A stretch of DNA of 64,000 nt from Streptomyces sp. NBC_01304 (GTDB lineage: Bacteria; Actinomycetota; Actinomycetes; Streptomycetales; Streptomycetaceae), in assembly GCF_035975855.1 (NCBI RefSeq), contig NZ_CP109055.1, forward strand, positions 4,216,001 through 4,280,000, in the 5' to 3' direction. Under the pieces are notes generated by a model. The model had not been told where the DNA came from. It saw nothing but the letters and a program-made list of their open reading frames with translations, and ran no database searches. Shown one piece after another: positions 33,486-41,585 of the stretch. The position numbers and the translations under genes were made by a program. The first letter of the stretch is position 1, and the number at the start of each line of letters is the position of its first letter.

Positions 33486-33862
33486 TGCTGGGGCTCCTCG
33501 GGGGCGGGGGGCGGGGTGTCCTGGGGGGCGGCGCCCTTGGTGAAGGGGTCCGCGCCGATCGCCGTGGCGTGTGCGCCGGCCAGGGCCGACTCCAGCTCCG
33601 CGATCCGGGCGTCCCGCTCGGCGAGTTCGGCCCCGAGGCGGTTCAGCGCGTCGTCCACCTCGGCCATGCGGTATCCCCGTACCGCCAGCGGCAGCCGGAG
33701 GGAGTCCACGTCCGCGCGGTGCACCGGGCGCTCCAGGGGCAGCGGGTCGGCGAAGCGCTCCGGCTCGGCGTCCGGGAGCACGGCCGACTCGCCGCCGCTC
33801 AGGACCGCGAGCGTGACCGCGGTGACCACCACGACGAGCGCGATGAGCAGGAACCAGAACAC
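33482..33862 (-). CDS. DivIVA-domain membrane protein
   Basis: 126 residues from a GTG at 33862. GGGGAG lies six bases before this GTG but directly abuts the ATG at 33868, so the GTG is preferred. One N-terminal membrane helix (VFWFLLIALVVVVTAVTLAVL) is followed by a DivIVA-type segment: VDSLRLPLAVRGYRMAEVDDALNRLGAELAERDARIAELESAL, ending in a coiled coil and a Pro-rich tail. This resembles mycobacterial Rv1209-type proteins. It could have a polar or septal scaffold function; the evidence is only the domain. Confidence 0.82.
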   Translation of the reverse strand: MFWFLLIALVVVVTAVTLAVLSGGESAVLPDAEPERFADPLPLERPVHRADVDSLRLPLAVRGYRMAEVDDALNRLGAELAERDARIAELESALAGAHATAIGADPFTKGAAPQDTPPPAPEEPQQ

Positions 33863-33985
33863 GACCATCTCCCCGGGGCACACGAACTCGGCGGCACGTC
33901 TTGCGTCAAGTCTCGATGTCCGATCGTGCCATGCGCCACTGACAGTTAAGGTCGCAGGCGACCGAATGCGAGGAGGACACAGGGG

Positions 33986-34855
33986 ATGCATAGCCCGCTG
34001 CGGCTGGGACGGCACGAGTTCGATGTGCACGAGCCCGTGATCATGGCCATCGTCAACCGGACCCCGGACTCCTTCTACGACCAGGGCGCCACGTTCCGCG
34101 ACGAGCCCGCGCTCGCGCGCGTGGAGCAGGCCGTGGCCGAGGGCGCGATGATCATCGACATCGGCGGGGTCAAGGCCGGTCCCGGCGAGGAGGTGTCCGC
34201 CGAGGAGGAGGCGCGGCGGACGGTCGGCTTCGTGGCCGAGGTGCGGCGGCGGTTCCCCGATGTCGTCATCAGCGTCGACACCTGGCGGCACGACGTCGGC
34301 GAGGCCGTCTGCGAGGCGGGTGCCGATCTGCTCAACGACGCCTGGGGCGGGGTCGATCCGAAGCTCGCGGAGGTCGCCGCGCGGTACGGGGTGGGGCTTG
34401 TGTGCACCCACGCGGGCGGGGCGGAGCCGCGGACACGGCCGCATCGGATCGCGTACGAGGATGTGATGGCGGACATTCTGCGGGTGACGCTGGGGCTTGC
34501 CGAGCGGGCCGTTTCGCTGGGGGTGCCCAGGGAGTCCGTGCTCATCGATCCGGGGCACGACTTCGGGAAGAACACGCGGCATTCGTTGGAGGCGACGCGG
34601 CGGTTGGGCGAGATGGTCGAGACGGGGTGGCCCGTGCTCGTTTCCTTGTCCAACAAGGACTTTGTCGGGGAGACGCTCGACAAGCCGGTCAAGGAGCGGG
34701 TGATCGGGACGCTGGCGACCACTGCGGTGTCGGCTTGGCTGGGGGCTCAGGTGTATCGCGTGCATGAAGTCGCCGAGACTCGGCAGGTGTTGGACATGGT
34801 TTCGACCATTGCTGGTCATCGGGCTCCTGCCGTTGCTCGGCGGGGGCTCGCGTAG
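33986..34855 (+). CDS. folP2: FolP2-type dihydropteroate synthase homologue
   Basis: 289 residues, TIM-barrel pterin-binding fold. It begins with IMAIVNRTPDSFYDQG, the equivalent of the DHPS NVTPDSFSDGG signature. The loop that in true DHPS reads GGESTRPG (with the pABA-contacting residues) is here IDIGGVKAGPGE. Later motifs are retained: SVDTWRHDV, LLNDAWGG, DPGHDFGKN and LSNKDFVGE (Lys kept). Mycobacterial FolP2 has the same features, and I recall that it lacks DHPS activity, so this may not make folate. Start ATG at 33986 with GAGGA upstream. Divergent from the DivIVA-like gene. Confidence 0.88.
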   Translation: MHSPLRLGRHEFDVHEPVIMAIVNRTPDSFYDQGATFRDEPALARVEQAVAEGAMIIDIGGVKAGPGEEVSAEEEARRTVGFVAEVRRRFPDVVISVDTWRHDVGEAVCEAGADLLNDAWGGVDPKLAEVAARYGVGLVCTHAGGAEPRTRPHRIAYEDVMADILRVTLGLAERAVSLGVPRESVLIDPGHDFGKNTRHSLEATRRLGEMVETGWPVLVSLSNKDFVGETLDKPVKERVIGTLATTAVSAWLGAQVYRVHEVAETRQVLDMVSTIAGHRAPAVARRGLA

Positions 34856-34868
34856 GCGATTTGGGTGC

Positions 34869-34968
34869 GGGCGGGGTGGGGGTTTTTTCTCCCCGCCCCG
34901 CCCCTTCCCGTAAGGCTGCCGCCGGCTTCGACAGACAAAAGATTGTCCTCAAACGCCGGACGGGCTGA
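34869..34968. repeat. Intergenic repeat, copy 3 (half element)
   Basis: Contains the outer module (34891-34910, CCCGCCCCTTCCCG core), the AAGGCTGCCGCCGGCTTC spacer also seen in copy 2, and one inner arm (34945-34968). The mirror arms are absent. A GGGCGGGG...CCCCGCCC hairpin (34870-34902) with a T-tract in its loop precedes it. Confidence 0.75.
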
Positions 34969-34992
34969 AGGAAGGCCCCACGGGCTGATCAA

Positions 34993-35742
34993 CTACCGCC
35001 CGACCTCCTTGGTGACCAACGCCACCGCCTCGTCGATGTCGTCCGTGACGTGGAAGAGGAGGAGGTCCTTCTCCGAGGCCTTGCCGCCTGCGATCACCGT
35101 GTCGCGGAGCCAGTCGACCAGGCCGCTCCAGTACGCCGTGCCGAAGAGCACGATCGGGAAGCGGGTGACCTTGCGGGTCTGGACCAGGGTGAGCGCCTCG
35201 AAGAGCTCGTCCAGGGTGCCGAGGCCGCCGGGCAGGACCACGAAGCCCTGCGCGTACTTCACGAACATCGTCTTGCGGACGAAGAAGTAGCGGAAGTTCA
35301 CGCCGATGTCGACGTGCTCGTTGAGCCCCTGCTCGAAGGGCAGCTCGATGCCGAGGCCGACCGAGACTCCCTTCGCCTCGCGCGCGCCCTTGTTGGCCGC
35401 CTCCATGGCGCCCGGGCCACCGCCGGTGATCACCGCGAAGCCGGCCTCCACCAGGGCCCTGCCGATCTGGACGCCCGCCTCGTACTCGGGTGAGTCGGCG
35501 GGGGTGCGGGCCGAGCCGAACACGCTGATGGCGCTGGGGAGTTCGGCGAGCGCGCCGAAGCCCTCGACGAACTCGGACTGGATGCGCATGACCCGCCAGG
35601 GGTCGGTGTGCACCCACTCCGAGTCGCCCTCGGAGTCGAGGAGCCGCTGATCGGTGGTGCCCGGGGTGACCTGATCCCGCCGCCGCACCACCGGGCCGAG
35701 GTACTGCTCCTCCGGCGGGCCCTGCATCTCTGGACTGCCCAT
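34993..35742 (-). CDS. LOG family protein (cytokinin riboside 5'-monophosphate phosphoribohydrolase-like)
   Basis: 249 residues. Rossmann-like fold with ISVFGSARTPADSPEY, GFAVITGGGPGAMEAANKGAREA and the catalytic PGGxGTxxE motif in VVLPGGLGTLDELFEALTLVQ. LOG enzymes release the free base from nucleotide 5'-monophosphates, and bacterial members may act on modified AMP. The ~45-residue N-terminal extension before the fold is rich in Pro/Glu/Asp. Located between folP2 and dapE, matching Rv1205 near folP2 in mycobacteria from memory. Start ATG 35742. Confidence 0.9.
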   Translation of the reverse strand: MGSPEMQGPPEEQYLGPVVRRRDQVTPGTTDQRLLDSEGDSEWVHTDPWRVMRIQSEFVEGFGALAELPSAISVFGSARTPADSPEYEAGVQIGRALVEAGFAVITGGGPGAMEAANKGAREAKGVSVGLGIELPFEQGLNEHVDIGVNFRYFFVRKTMFVKYAQGFVVLPGGLGTLDELFEALTLVQTRKVTRFPIVLFGTAYWSGLVDWLRDTVIAGGKASEKDLLLFHVTDDIDEAVALVTKEVGR

Positions 35743-35878
35743 GGACGATCCCCTTCCGCTGACGTGCGTGACGTGCGTGCGCGATCTCTCGCGCTCTCGC
35801 GTGTCAGTTCAGGGTAGGTCTACGGGCGTTACAAATGAGGTAAGTCGCGATGTCGTCCGACCGTCGGCCGTCGGGCCT

Positions 35879-36967
35879 TCAGGCCGTCAGCCAGGCGCGC
35901 AGCTTCTCCTCGCCCTCGATGCACCTCGACGTGTGCACCCGCTCGTCGACCTTGTGGGCGAGCAGCGGCTCACCGGGCCCGAAGTTCACCGCCGGTACGC
36001 CGATGGCGCTGAACCGCGACACGTCCGTCCAGCCGTACTTGGGCTTCGGCACGCCGCCGACCGCCGCCACGAAGGCCGCCGCGGCGGGGTGGGTCAGGCC
36101 GGGGCGGGCGCCGCCCGTGTGGTCGTCGACGATGAACTCGTCGATCTCGCAGTCGGCGAAGAAGTCCCGGACGAAGGCCTCGGCCTCCTCCATGCTGCGG
36201 TCGGGCGCGTAGCGGAAGTTCACGACCACCGTGCAGTCGTCGGGGATGACGTTGTTCGCGTGGCCGCCCTCAATACGTACTGCGTTGAGGCCCTCGTGGA
36301 ACTCAAGGCCGTCCACCACCGGCTTGCGCGGCTCGTACGCCGCCAGCCTGGCCAGGATCGGGGCCGCCTTGTGGATCGCGTTGTCGCCCATCCAGGCGCG
36401 CGCAGAGTGGGCCCGCTCGCCCTTGAGCTTGAGGAAGACCCGCAGCGTGCCCTGGCAGCCGCCCTCGATGTCGTTGTTGGTGCCCTCGAGGAGGATCGCG
36501 AAGTCGCCCGCCAGCCAGTCGGGGTGGGCCTCGGAGACGTGGCGCAGGCCGTTGAGTTCGGCGGCGACCTCTTCGTTGTCGTAGAAGACGAAGGTGAGGT
36601 CGCGGTTGGGCTCCGGGACCGTCTGGGCGATGCGCAGCTGGACGGCGACGCCCGACTTCATGTCACAGGTGCCGCAGCCCCACAGCACGCCGTCCTCGTC
36701 GAGGCGGGACGGCACGTTGTCCGCGATCGGCACCGTGTCGATGTGCCCGGCGAGGATCACGCGCTCGCCGCGGCCCAGGTTCGTGCGGGCCACGATGTTG
36801 TTGCCGTAGCGGTCGACCGTGAGGTGCGGCAGTGCGCGCAGGGCGGACTCGACGGCGTCCGCGAGGGGCTTCTCCTCGCCGCTCGGGGACGGGAAGTCGA
36901 CGAGCTGGGCGGTGAGCTTCGCGGCGTCGAGCGTGAGGTCAAGCGGGTGCTGTGAGGTCTCGGACAT
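35879..36967 (-). CDS. dapE: Succinyl-diaminopimelate desuccinylase
   Basis: 362 residues from the ATG at 36967. It hydrolyses N-succinyl-LL-diaminopimelate in lysine/peptidoglycan precursor synthesis. M20 metallopeptidase signatures: LAGHIDTVPIADNVPSRL (first metal His and Asp), GCGTCDMKSGVA (bridging Asp), FYDNEEVAAELNGL (catalytic Glu-Glu) and a late metal His-containing region NFGPGEPLLAHKVDERV. The ORF reading from 36994 adds nine unlikely residues. The dapC transaminase, which precedes it in the same pathway, is 2 kb downstream on the same strand. Confidence 0.93.
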   Translation of the reverse strand: MSETSQHPLDLTLDAAKLTAQLVDFPSPSGEEKPLADAVESALRALPHLTVDRYGNNIVARTNLGRGERVILAGHIDTVPIADNVPSRLDEDGVLWGCGTCDMKSGVAVQLRIAQTVPEPNRDLTFVFYDNEEVAAELNGLRHVSEAHPDWLAGDFAILLEGTNNDIEGGCQGTLRVFLKLKGERAHSARAWMGDNAIHKAAPILARLAAYEPRKPVVDGLEFHEGLNAVRIEGGHANNVIPDDCTVVVNFRYAPDRSMEEAEAFVRDFFADCEIDEFIVDDHTGGARPGLTHPAAAAFVAAVGGVPKPKYGWTDVSRFSAIGVPAVNFGPGEPLLAHKVDERVHTSRCIEGEEKLRAWLTA

Positions 36968-37041
36968 GTCATCGACCCTAGACGTTCCCTTCACATAAAC
37001 GCCGTCCCGGCCGTATCCCGGACTCCAGTACGGTTGACCGC

Positions 37042-37980
37042 GTGCCAGAGCAGCCCCCCACCCTCTTCAGGCGCGGCCGACTCATCCGTATCGCAGCCGC
37101 ACTCGTCGTGCTGCTCGCGGTCGCCGGCTATCTCGTCGTCCAGTACGAGGGGGGCGGCAGGCGCGCCCCGCGGTGCACGGTCGTCTCGGCCGCCGGTGAC
37201 GGGGCGACGTACGAGATGAGCATCCAGCAGGCCGTGAACGCGGCCACGATCTCCGCGGTCGGCACCACGCGCGGGATGCCGGAGCGGGCCGTGACCATCG
37301 CGCTCGCGACCGCGCTGCAGGAGTCGGGGCTGCGCAACATCCGGCACGGCGACCGCGATTCGCTCGGCCTCTTCCAGCAGCGGCCCTCGCAGGGCTGGGG
37401 CACCGCCGAGCAGATCATGGATCCGGTGTACTCGGCCGGGAAGTTCTACGAGCACCTGGACAAGGTGCCCGGCTACTCGCGGCTCCCGCTGACCGTCGCC
37501 GCGCAGCGCGTGCAGCGCAGCGGCTTCCCGCAGGCGTACGCGAAGCACGAGCCGGACGCCGCGCTGCTCGCCGCGGCGCTGACCGGACAGGCAGCCGCGA
37601 CCTTCAGCTGCGAGGCCGGTACGCCGAACCCGGACACCGCGCCCGGCGACCCGGCGAAGGTCCGCCAGGCGCTCGCCCGGGACTTCGGGCGCGATGTGCT
37701 GCCCCGCACCGAGGCGGCGGGCGCCGAAGCCGGCGACGACAAGGCGGCCGAGGCGAAGCGGACCGTGCGCGTCCCCGTGACCGGGGTGACCGCGGAGGGC
37801 GGCAGCAAGCAGCGCGGCTGGGAGTTGGCGCACTGGGCCGTGGCGCACGCCGCGGAGTTGCGCATCGAACGGGTCTCCTATGCGGGCCGCGAGTGGAACG
37901 CCACGGATTCCGGGCACAACTGGAGCGAGCCGAAGACCGGTGACGCCCCCGACGAGGTCCAGATCGTCACTGGGCAGTAG
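37042..37980 (+). CDS. Membrane-anchored lysozyme/lytic-transglycosylase-like protein
   Basis: 312 residues from the GTG at 37042. A basic N-terminus and one membrane helix (LIRIAAALVVLLAVAGYLVV) precede an external domain. AVTIALATALQESGLRNIRHGDRDSLGLFQQRPSQGWGT carries the ES-x6-N and S-x-GLFQ motifs of lysozyme-like lytic transglycosylases (candidate catalytic Glu in LQES). The C-terminal part contains WELAHWAVAHAAELRIERVSYAGREW and may be a second small domain. Proteins like this are sometimes annotated as heavy-metal transporters; nothing in the sequence supports transport. A role in peptidoglycan turnover is inferred. Confidence 0.75.
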   Translation: MPEQPPTLFRRGRLIRIAAALVVLLAVAGYLVVQYEGGGRRAPRCTVVSAAGDGATYEMSIQQAVNAATISAVGTTRGMPERAVTIALATALQESGLRNIRHGDRDSLGLFQQRPSQGWGTAEQIMDPVYSAGKFYEHLDKVPGYSRLPLTVAAQRVQRSGFPQAYAKHEPDAALLAAALTGQAAATFSCEAGTPNPDTAPGDPAKVRQALARDFGRDVLPRTEAAGAEAGDDKAAEAKRTVRVPVTGVTAEGGSKQRGWELAHWAVAHAAELRIERVSYAGREWNATDSGHNWSEPKTGDAPDEVQIVTGQ

Positions 37981-38291
37981 TGCGGTCCCTCACCCGTAGG
38001 TGTTAGTCGGACTCCTCTGCCGCACCGTCCTGCGCGGCTTTCCGGGCTGGCCTGCCCGCGATCCTCAAATCCCTTGAGAACAAAGGGAAGTGAGGGTTCT
38101 GCGAGCCTTGCGCACGGGCGCCGATTGCCCGTTGTTTGCCCGTTTTTATCCGCAGCCGATAATGCGACGCATTGCCAACTCTTTACGTTGCCGCACCGCA
38201 ACCTTCGGAGCTTTCGAGCGGTAGTCACGGCGCTAGTCACGGCGTTCCCACGCCGGACCACACCGTTCTCTCCCCGTCCAAAAGGAGCATC
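37981..38291. other. Intergenic region upstream of the secreted GGLP-repeat protein
   Basis: 311 bp, less GC-rich around 38090-38200, with no credible ORF. Short direct repeats are visible (TAGTCACGGCG twice, 38222-38245). It ends with AAAAGGAG as RBS for the next gene. No unambiguous promoter hexamers found. Confidence 0.4.
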
Positions 38292-38807
38292 ATGTCCCTC
38301 CCCCTGACCCGCCGGATCGCTCGTGCCGCGCTGCTCACCGCAGCGGGAGCGGCCTCCGCGGTCGGTGCGGCCGGCTCCGCGAGCGCCGTCGACCTCCCGG
38401 CCACCCCCGACCTGGGCGGCCTGTCCGCACTGGACGGCGCCGGCCTCGGCGACACGGTCGACGGTGCGGCGCAGAAGGTCACCGGCCTCGCCGGCGACGC
38501 GGGCAGCAAGGCCGTCAAGCAGGCCGTGCCGAAGGCCGGCAAGACCGTCGGCAAGGCCGGCAAGACCGCCACCCCCGCCGCGCAGAAGGCCGCCGGTGAC
38601 GTGGCCGGCAGCGCCGCCGAGGTGGTCGGCGAGACCGCCAAGTCCGCGACCGAGGGCGGCCTTCCGGTCGGCCAGCTGCCCGTCGCCGGCGGCGGCGGCC
38701 TGCCGACCGACGCCCTGACCAAGGGCGGCCTGCCCACCGGCGGCCTGCCCACCGGCGGTCTGCCCAGCACCGACTCGCTGCCGCTGAAGGGCCTGCCGCT
38801 CGGCTAG
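38292..38807 (+). CDS. Secreted low-complexity protein with GGLPT repeats
   Basis: 171 residues. A Sec-type signal peptide (LTRRIARAALLTAAGAASAVGAAGSASA) cleaves near residue 32. The mature protein is Ala/Gly/Lys-rich with GKTVGKAGKTATPAAQKAAGDVAG in the middle and a C-terminal run of GGLPTG(G) repeats ending SLPLKGLPLG. There are no Cys and no catalytic motif. Homologues in streptomycetes are sometimes called ATP-binding protein, but no nucleotide-binding motif is present here. Perhaps a structural or cell-wall-associated protein. Strong RBS AAAAGGAG; a 20-bp-stem terminator follows. Confidence 0.8.
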   Translation: MSLPLTRRIARAALLTAAGAASAVGAAGSASAVDLPATPDLGGLSALDGAGLGDTVDGAAQKVTGLAGDAGSKAVKQAVPKAGKTVGKAGKTATPAAQKAAGDVAGSAAEVVGETAKSATEGGLPVGQLPVAGGGGLPTDALTKGGLPTGGLPTGGLPSTDSLPLKGLPLG

Positions 38808-38829
38808 TCCACGCAGCAGCAGTAGTAGT

Positions 38830-38874
38830 ACGCAGATGGGGCCCGGGAGATCAACTCCCGGGCCCCATCTGCGT
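38830..38874. terminator. Strong bidirectional terminator
   Basis: A 20-bp perfect stem (38830-38849 with 38855-38874) and an ATCAA loop between the convergent secreted-protein gene and dapC. Confidence 0.9.
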
Positions 38875-38888
38875 ACCGTCGAGAACGT

Positions 38889-39983
38889 CTATGACAGCCG
38901 CTTGACCGCTTCCGCCACGCGCTCGTCCGAGGCCGTGAGCGCGACGCGCACGAAGCGGTCGCCCGCCGGGCCGTAGAAGTCGCCGGGCGCGACGAGGATG
39001 CCGAGCTCGGCGAGGTGCCCGACGGTGTCCCAGCAGGACTCGCCGCGGGTCGCCCACAGGTAGAGGCTCGCCTCGCTGTGCTCGATCCGGAAGCCGTGCT
39101 TCACCAGGGCGTCGCGCAGGACGGTGCGGCGGGCTGCGTACCGCTCGCGCTGCTCGTGCACGTGGCTGTCGTCACCGAGCGCCGCGACGACGGCGGCCTG
39201 GGTCGGCGCGGAGGTCATCATGCCGCCGTGCTTGCGGATCTCCAGGAGGTCGCCGAGTACGGCCGCGTCACCGACGATGAACGCGGCACGGTAGCCCGCG
39301 AGGTTGGAGCGCTTGGAGAGCGAGTGGACGGCGACGATCCCCTCGTACGAACCGCCGCACACGTCCGGGTGAAGGACCGAGACCGGCTCCGCCTCCCAGC
39401 CGAGCTCCAGGTAGCACTCGTCGCTGACCAGGAGCACGCCGTGCTCGCGCGCCCAGGCGACGGTCCGGGTGAGCTCCTCGGCCGTCAGCACCCGACCGGT
39501 CGGGTTCGAGGGCGAGTTGAGCCAGAGCAGCTTCAGACCCGTCGGGTCGAGCTCCGTCGGGTCGTCGTACGTGACGTACTCGGCGCGGGCCAGGCGCGCG
39601 CCCACTTCGTACGTCGGGTACGCGAGGCGCGGGTAGGCGACCACGTCGCCCGGGCCGAGACCCAGCTGTGTGGGCAGCCAGGCGACGAGCTCCTTGGAGC
39701 CGACGACCGGCAGGACGTTGTGGTGGGTGAGGCCCTGCGCGCCCAGGCGTCGTTCGCACCAGCCGGTGAGCGCGTCGCGCAGTTCGGGGGTGCCCCACAC
39801 CGTCGGATAGCCCGGCGAGTCCGCGGCCGCGATCAACGCCTTCTGGATCAGCTCGGGCACCGGGTCCACGGGCGTGCCGACCGACAGGTCGACGATGCCG
39901 CCCGGGTGTGCGGCCGCGGTGGCCTTGTACGGCTGGAGCTTGTCCCAGGGGAAGGCGGGAAGCCGGTCGGTGACAGCGGACAC
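38889..39983 (-). CDS. dapC: Succinyldiaminopimelate transaminase (DapC-like aminotransferase)
   Basis: 364 residues; class I/II PLP-dependent aminotransferase. It converts N-succinyl-2-amino-6-ketopimelate to N-succinyl-LL-diaminopimelate. Features: VDLSVGTPVDPVPELIQKAL at the N-terminus, WLNSPSNPTGRVLTAEEL (Asn/Pro PLP pocket), VSDECYLELGW, and the PLP lysine in HSLSKRSNLAGYRAAFIVG. Start ATG 39983. The ferredoxin gene lies 115 bp upstream in the same direction. The pairing fdx-dapC I recall for Rv1177-Rv1178 in mycobacteria. Confidence 0.92.
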   Translation of the reverse strand: MSAVTDRLPAFPWDKLQPYKATAAAHPGGIVDLSVGTPVDPVPELIQKALIAAADSPGYPTVWGTPELRDALTGWCERRLGAQGLTHHNVLPVVGSKELVAWLPTQLGLGPGDVVAYPRLAYPTYEVGARLARAEYVTYDDPTELDPTGLKLLWLNSPSNPTGRVLTAEELTRTVAWAREHGVLLVSDECYLELGWEAEPVSVLHPDVCGGSYEGIVAVHSLSKRSNLAGYRAAFIVGDAAVLGDLLEIRKHGGMMTSAPTQAAVVAALGDDSHVHEQRERYAARRTVLRDALVKHGFRIEHSEASLYLWATRGESCWDTVGHLAELGILVAPGDFYGPAGDRFVRVALTASDERVAEAVKRLS

Positions 39984-40098
39984 AGCACTCTTCTTTCTCG
40001 TACGGGGTGGCCCGGTGGCCTCAGCGGCCGAGGCGCAAACGACTCGGTCCCGTACAGCGGTTGATGCCGTACGGGACCAAGAATGCGCGCTGCAGCAC

Positions 40099-40425
40099 TT
40101 ACTCGTTGTGCTCCTGCGGCGGCAATGCGGCGATGAAGGGGTGGTCGCGCTCGATCAGACCGAGCTTCGAGGCGCCACCGGGCGAGCCGAGCTCGTCGAA
40201 GAACTCGACGTTCGCCTTGTAGTAGTCCTTCCACTCCTCAGGAGTGTCATCCTCGTAGAAGATGGCCTCGACCGGGCAAACCGGCTCACAGGCACCACAG
40301 TCGACGCATTCGTCCGGGTGGATGTACAAGGACCGCTGGCCCTCGTAGATGCAGTCGACCGGACACTCCTCGATACACGCCTTGTCCTTCAAGTCGACAC
40401 AAGGCTCCGCGATGACGTAGGTCAC
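40099..40425 (-). CDS. fdxA: 7Fe ferredoxin ([3Fe-4S][4Fe-4S])
   Basis: 108 residues from the GTG at 40425, preceded by AGGAGG at proper spacing (the longer frame to 40512 is not supported). Cluster ligands: CVDLKDKACIEECPVDC for the 3Fe-4S and part of the 4Fe-4S cluster, and CVDCGACEPVCPVEA for the 4Fe-4S cluster. The acidic C-terminus (EEWKDYYKANVEFFDELG) is typical of actinobacterial FdxA/FdxC. It is an electron carrier for cytochrome P450s or other oxidoreductases. Divergent from the GNAT gene with about 140 bp between them. Confidence 0.93.
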   Translation of the reverse strand: MTYVIAEPCVDLKDKACIEECPVDCIYEGQRSLYIHPDECVDCGACEPVCPVEAIFYEDDTPEEWKDYYKANVEFFDELGSPGGASKLGLIERDHPFIAALPPQEHNE

Positions 40426-40565
40426 GCTGTCGTTCCTCCTCGTTAGGGCGCTGGCGGGCCTCCACAGGCTCCGCCGCCTGGCGCGCGGGAGCGCGGCGTC
40501 GTCGATGCCCACACCTAGTATCTCCGTTCCAGGCCATGATCCGAACAGGAGGGGCGTACAGAGCT

Positions 40566-41570
40566 GTGGAAATCCTTGGAGGCGCCCGCCTAGAAGTCCG
40601 CATTACCGGGGCTGACGTGGGCAAACGGGTCTCGGTGAGGCGCTTGAGCGGCACCGGAATCCCAGGTGAGAAGTTCACCGACACGGTGGGGGTTCTCACA
40701 TCGTGGAACGACGGTGTGCTGCTCATCACACGACGGGACGGCGAGCCCGTACGGATCGAGGAATCCTCGCTGGTCGCAGGGAAGGTGGTGCCCGCCGCGC
40801 CGGCCCGCAGGCGGGGTCCCGCGGCCTCGTACGAGGAACTGGCGCGGGTCACGGCGCGCGGCTGGCAGCCCGTGGAGAGCGAGCGGCTCGGTGAGTGGGA
40901 GCTCAGGGCCGCCGGCGGATTCACCTGGCGGGCCAACTCCGTGCTGCCGCTCGGCGATCCGGGACGTCCGCTCGACGAGGCACTGTCGTACGTCTCCCGG
41001 TGGTACGCGGACCGGAGTCTGCCCCCGCACATCCAGACGGCCACCGGGGCGGCCGGCACCCAGGAGCTGCTCGCCGCCGCCCTGGAGGAGCGCGGGTGGG
41101 TGCGCGCGGTGAGCGCCCAGGTGCAGATCGCCGGGCTCGCCCCGATCGCGGATCTGGACGCGGCGGTGGACCGGGTACGTCTCTCGCGGTCCCACGACGA
41201 GGCGTGGCTGGGGCGGTACAAGCGGTTCGGGACGCCTGAGCCGCACATCCTGCAGGTCCTGGAGAGCGGGCCCTCGGTGTGGTTCGCGACCGTGCCGGGC
41301 GAGGGCGGGTCGGCCGCCGCGATCGGGCGGTGCGTGGTCGACGGGCGGTGGGCCGGATTCATGGCCGTCGAGGTCGATCCGGCGTACCGGCGCCAGGGGC
41401 TGGCCACGGCCGTGATGACGGCTCTCTCGCGCCGGGCCCTCGACGAGGGTGCGTCGGCCGCGTGGCTGCAGGTCGAGGCGGACAACGACGGGGCGCAGGC
41501 GCTCTATGACGGGATGGGCTTCGCGGTCCATCACCACTATCACCACTATCGCCACGGCCCATCCCTGTGA
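40566..41570 (+). CDS. GNAT family N-acetyltransferase
   Basis: 334 residues from the GTG at 40566 (an ATG at 40536 adds 10; AGGAGGGG at 40547-40554 favours the GTG). The N-terminal ~85 residues form a small beta domain (LEVRITGADVGKRVSVRRL...) with DGVLLITRRDGEPVRI. The C-terminal GNAT domain has the acetyl-CoA loop VEVDPAYRRQGLATAVMTAL and EADNDGAQALYDGMGFAVHHHY. It acetylates an unknown amine or protein. The last residues HHHYHHYRH are a striking His-rich tail, which may bind metal. Followed 15 bp later by the SirB1-type gene. Confidence 0.88.
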   Translation: MEILGGARLEVRITGADVGKRVSVRRLSGTGIPGEKFTDTVGVLTSWNDGVLLITRRDGEPVRIEESSLVAGKVVPAAPARRRGPAASYEELARVTARGWQPVESERLGEWELRAAGGFTWRANSVLPLGDPGRPLDEALSYVSRWYADRSLPPHIQTATGAAGTQELLAAALEERGWVRAVSAQVQIAGLAPIADLDAAVDRVRLSRSHDEAWLGRYKRFGTPEPHILQVLESGPSVWFATVPGEGGSAAAIGRCVVDGRWAGFMAVEVDPAYRRQGLATAVMTALSRRALDEGASAAWLQVEADNDGAQALYDGMGFAVHHHYHHYRHGPSL

Positions 41571-41585
41571 GGTGAGGCGATCTGT

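Noticed and set aside
37042..37980. Heavy-metal transporter
   Set aside because: Single membrane helix, no metal-binding or transport motif; lysozyme-like motifs explain the sequence better.
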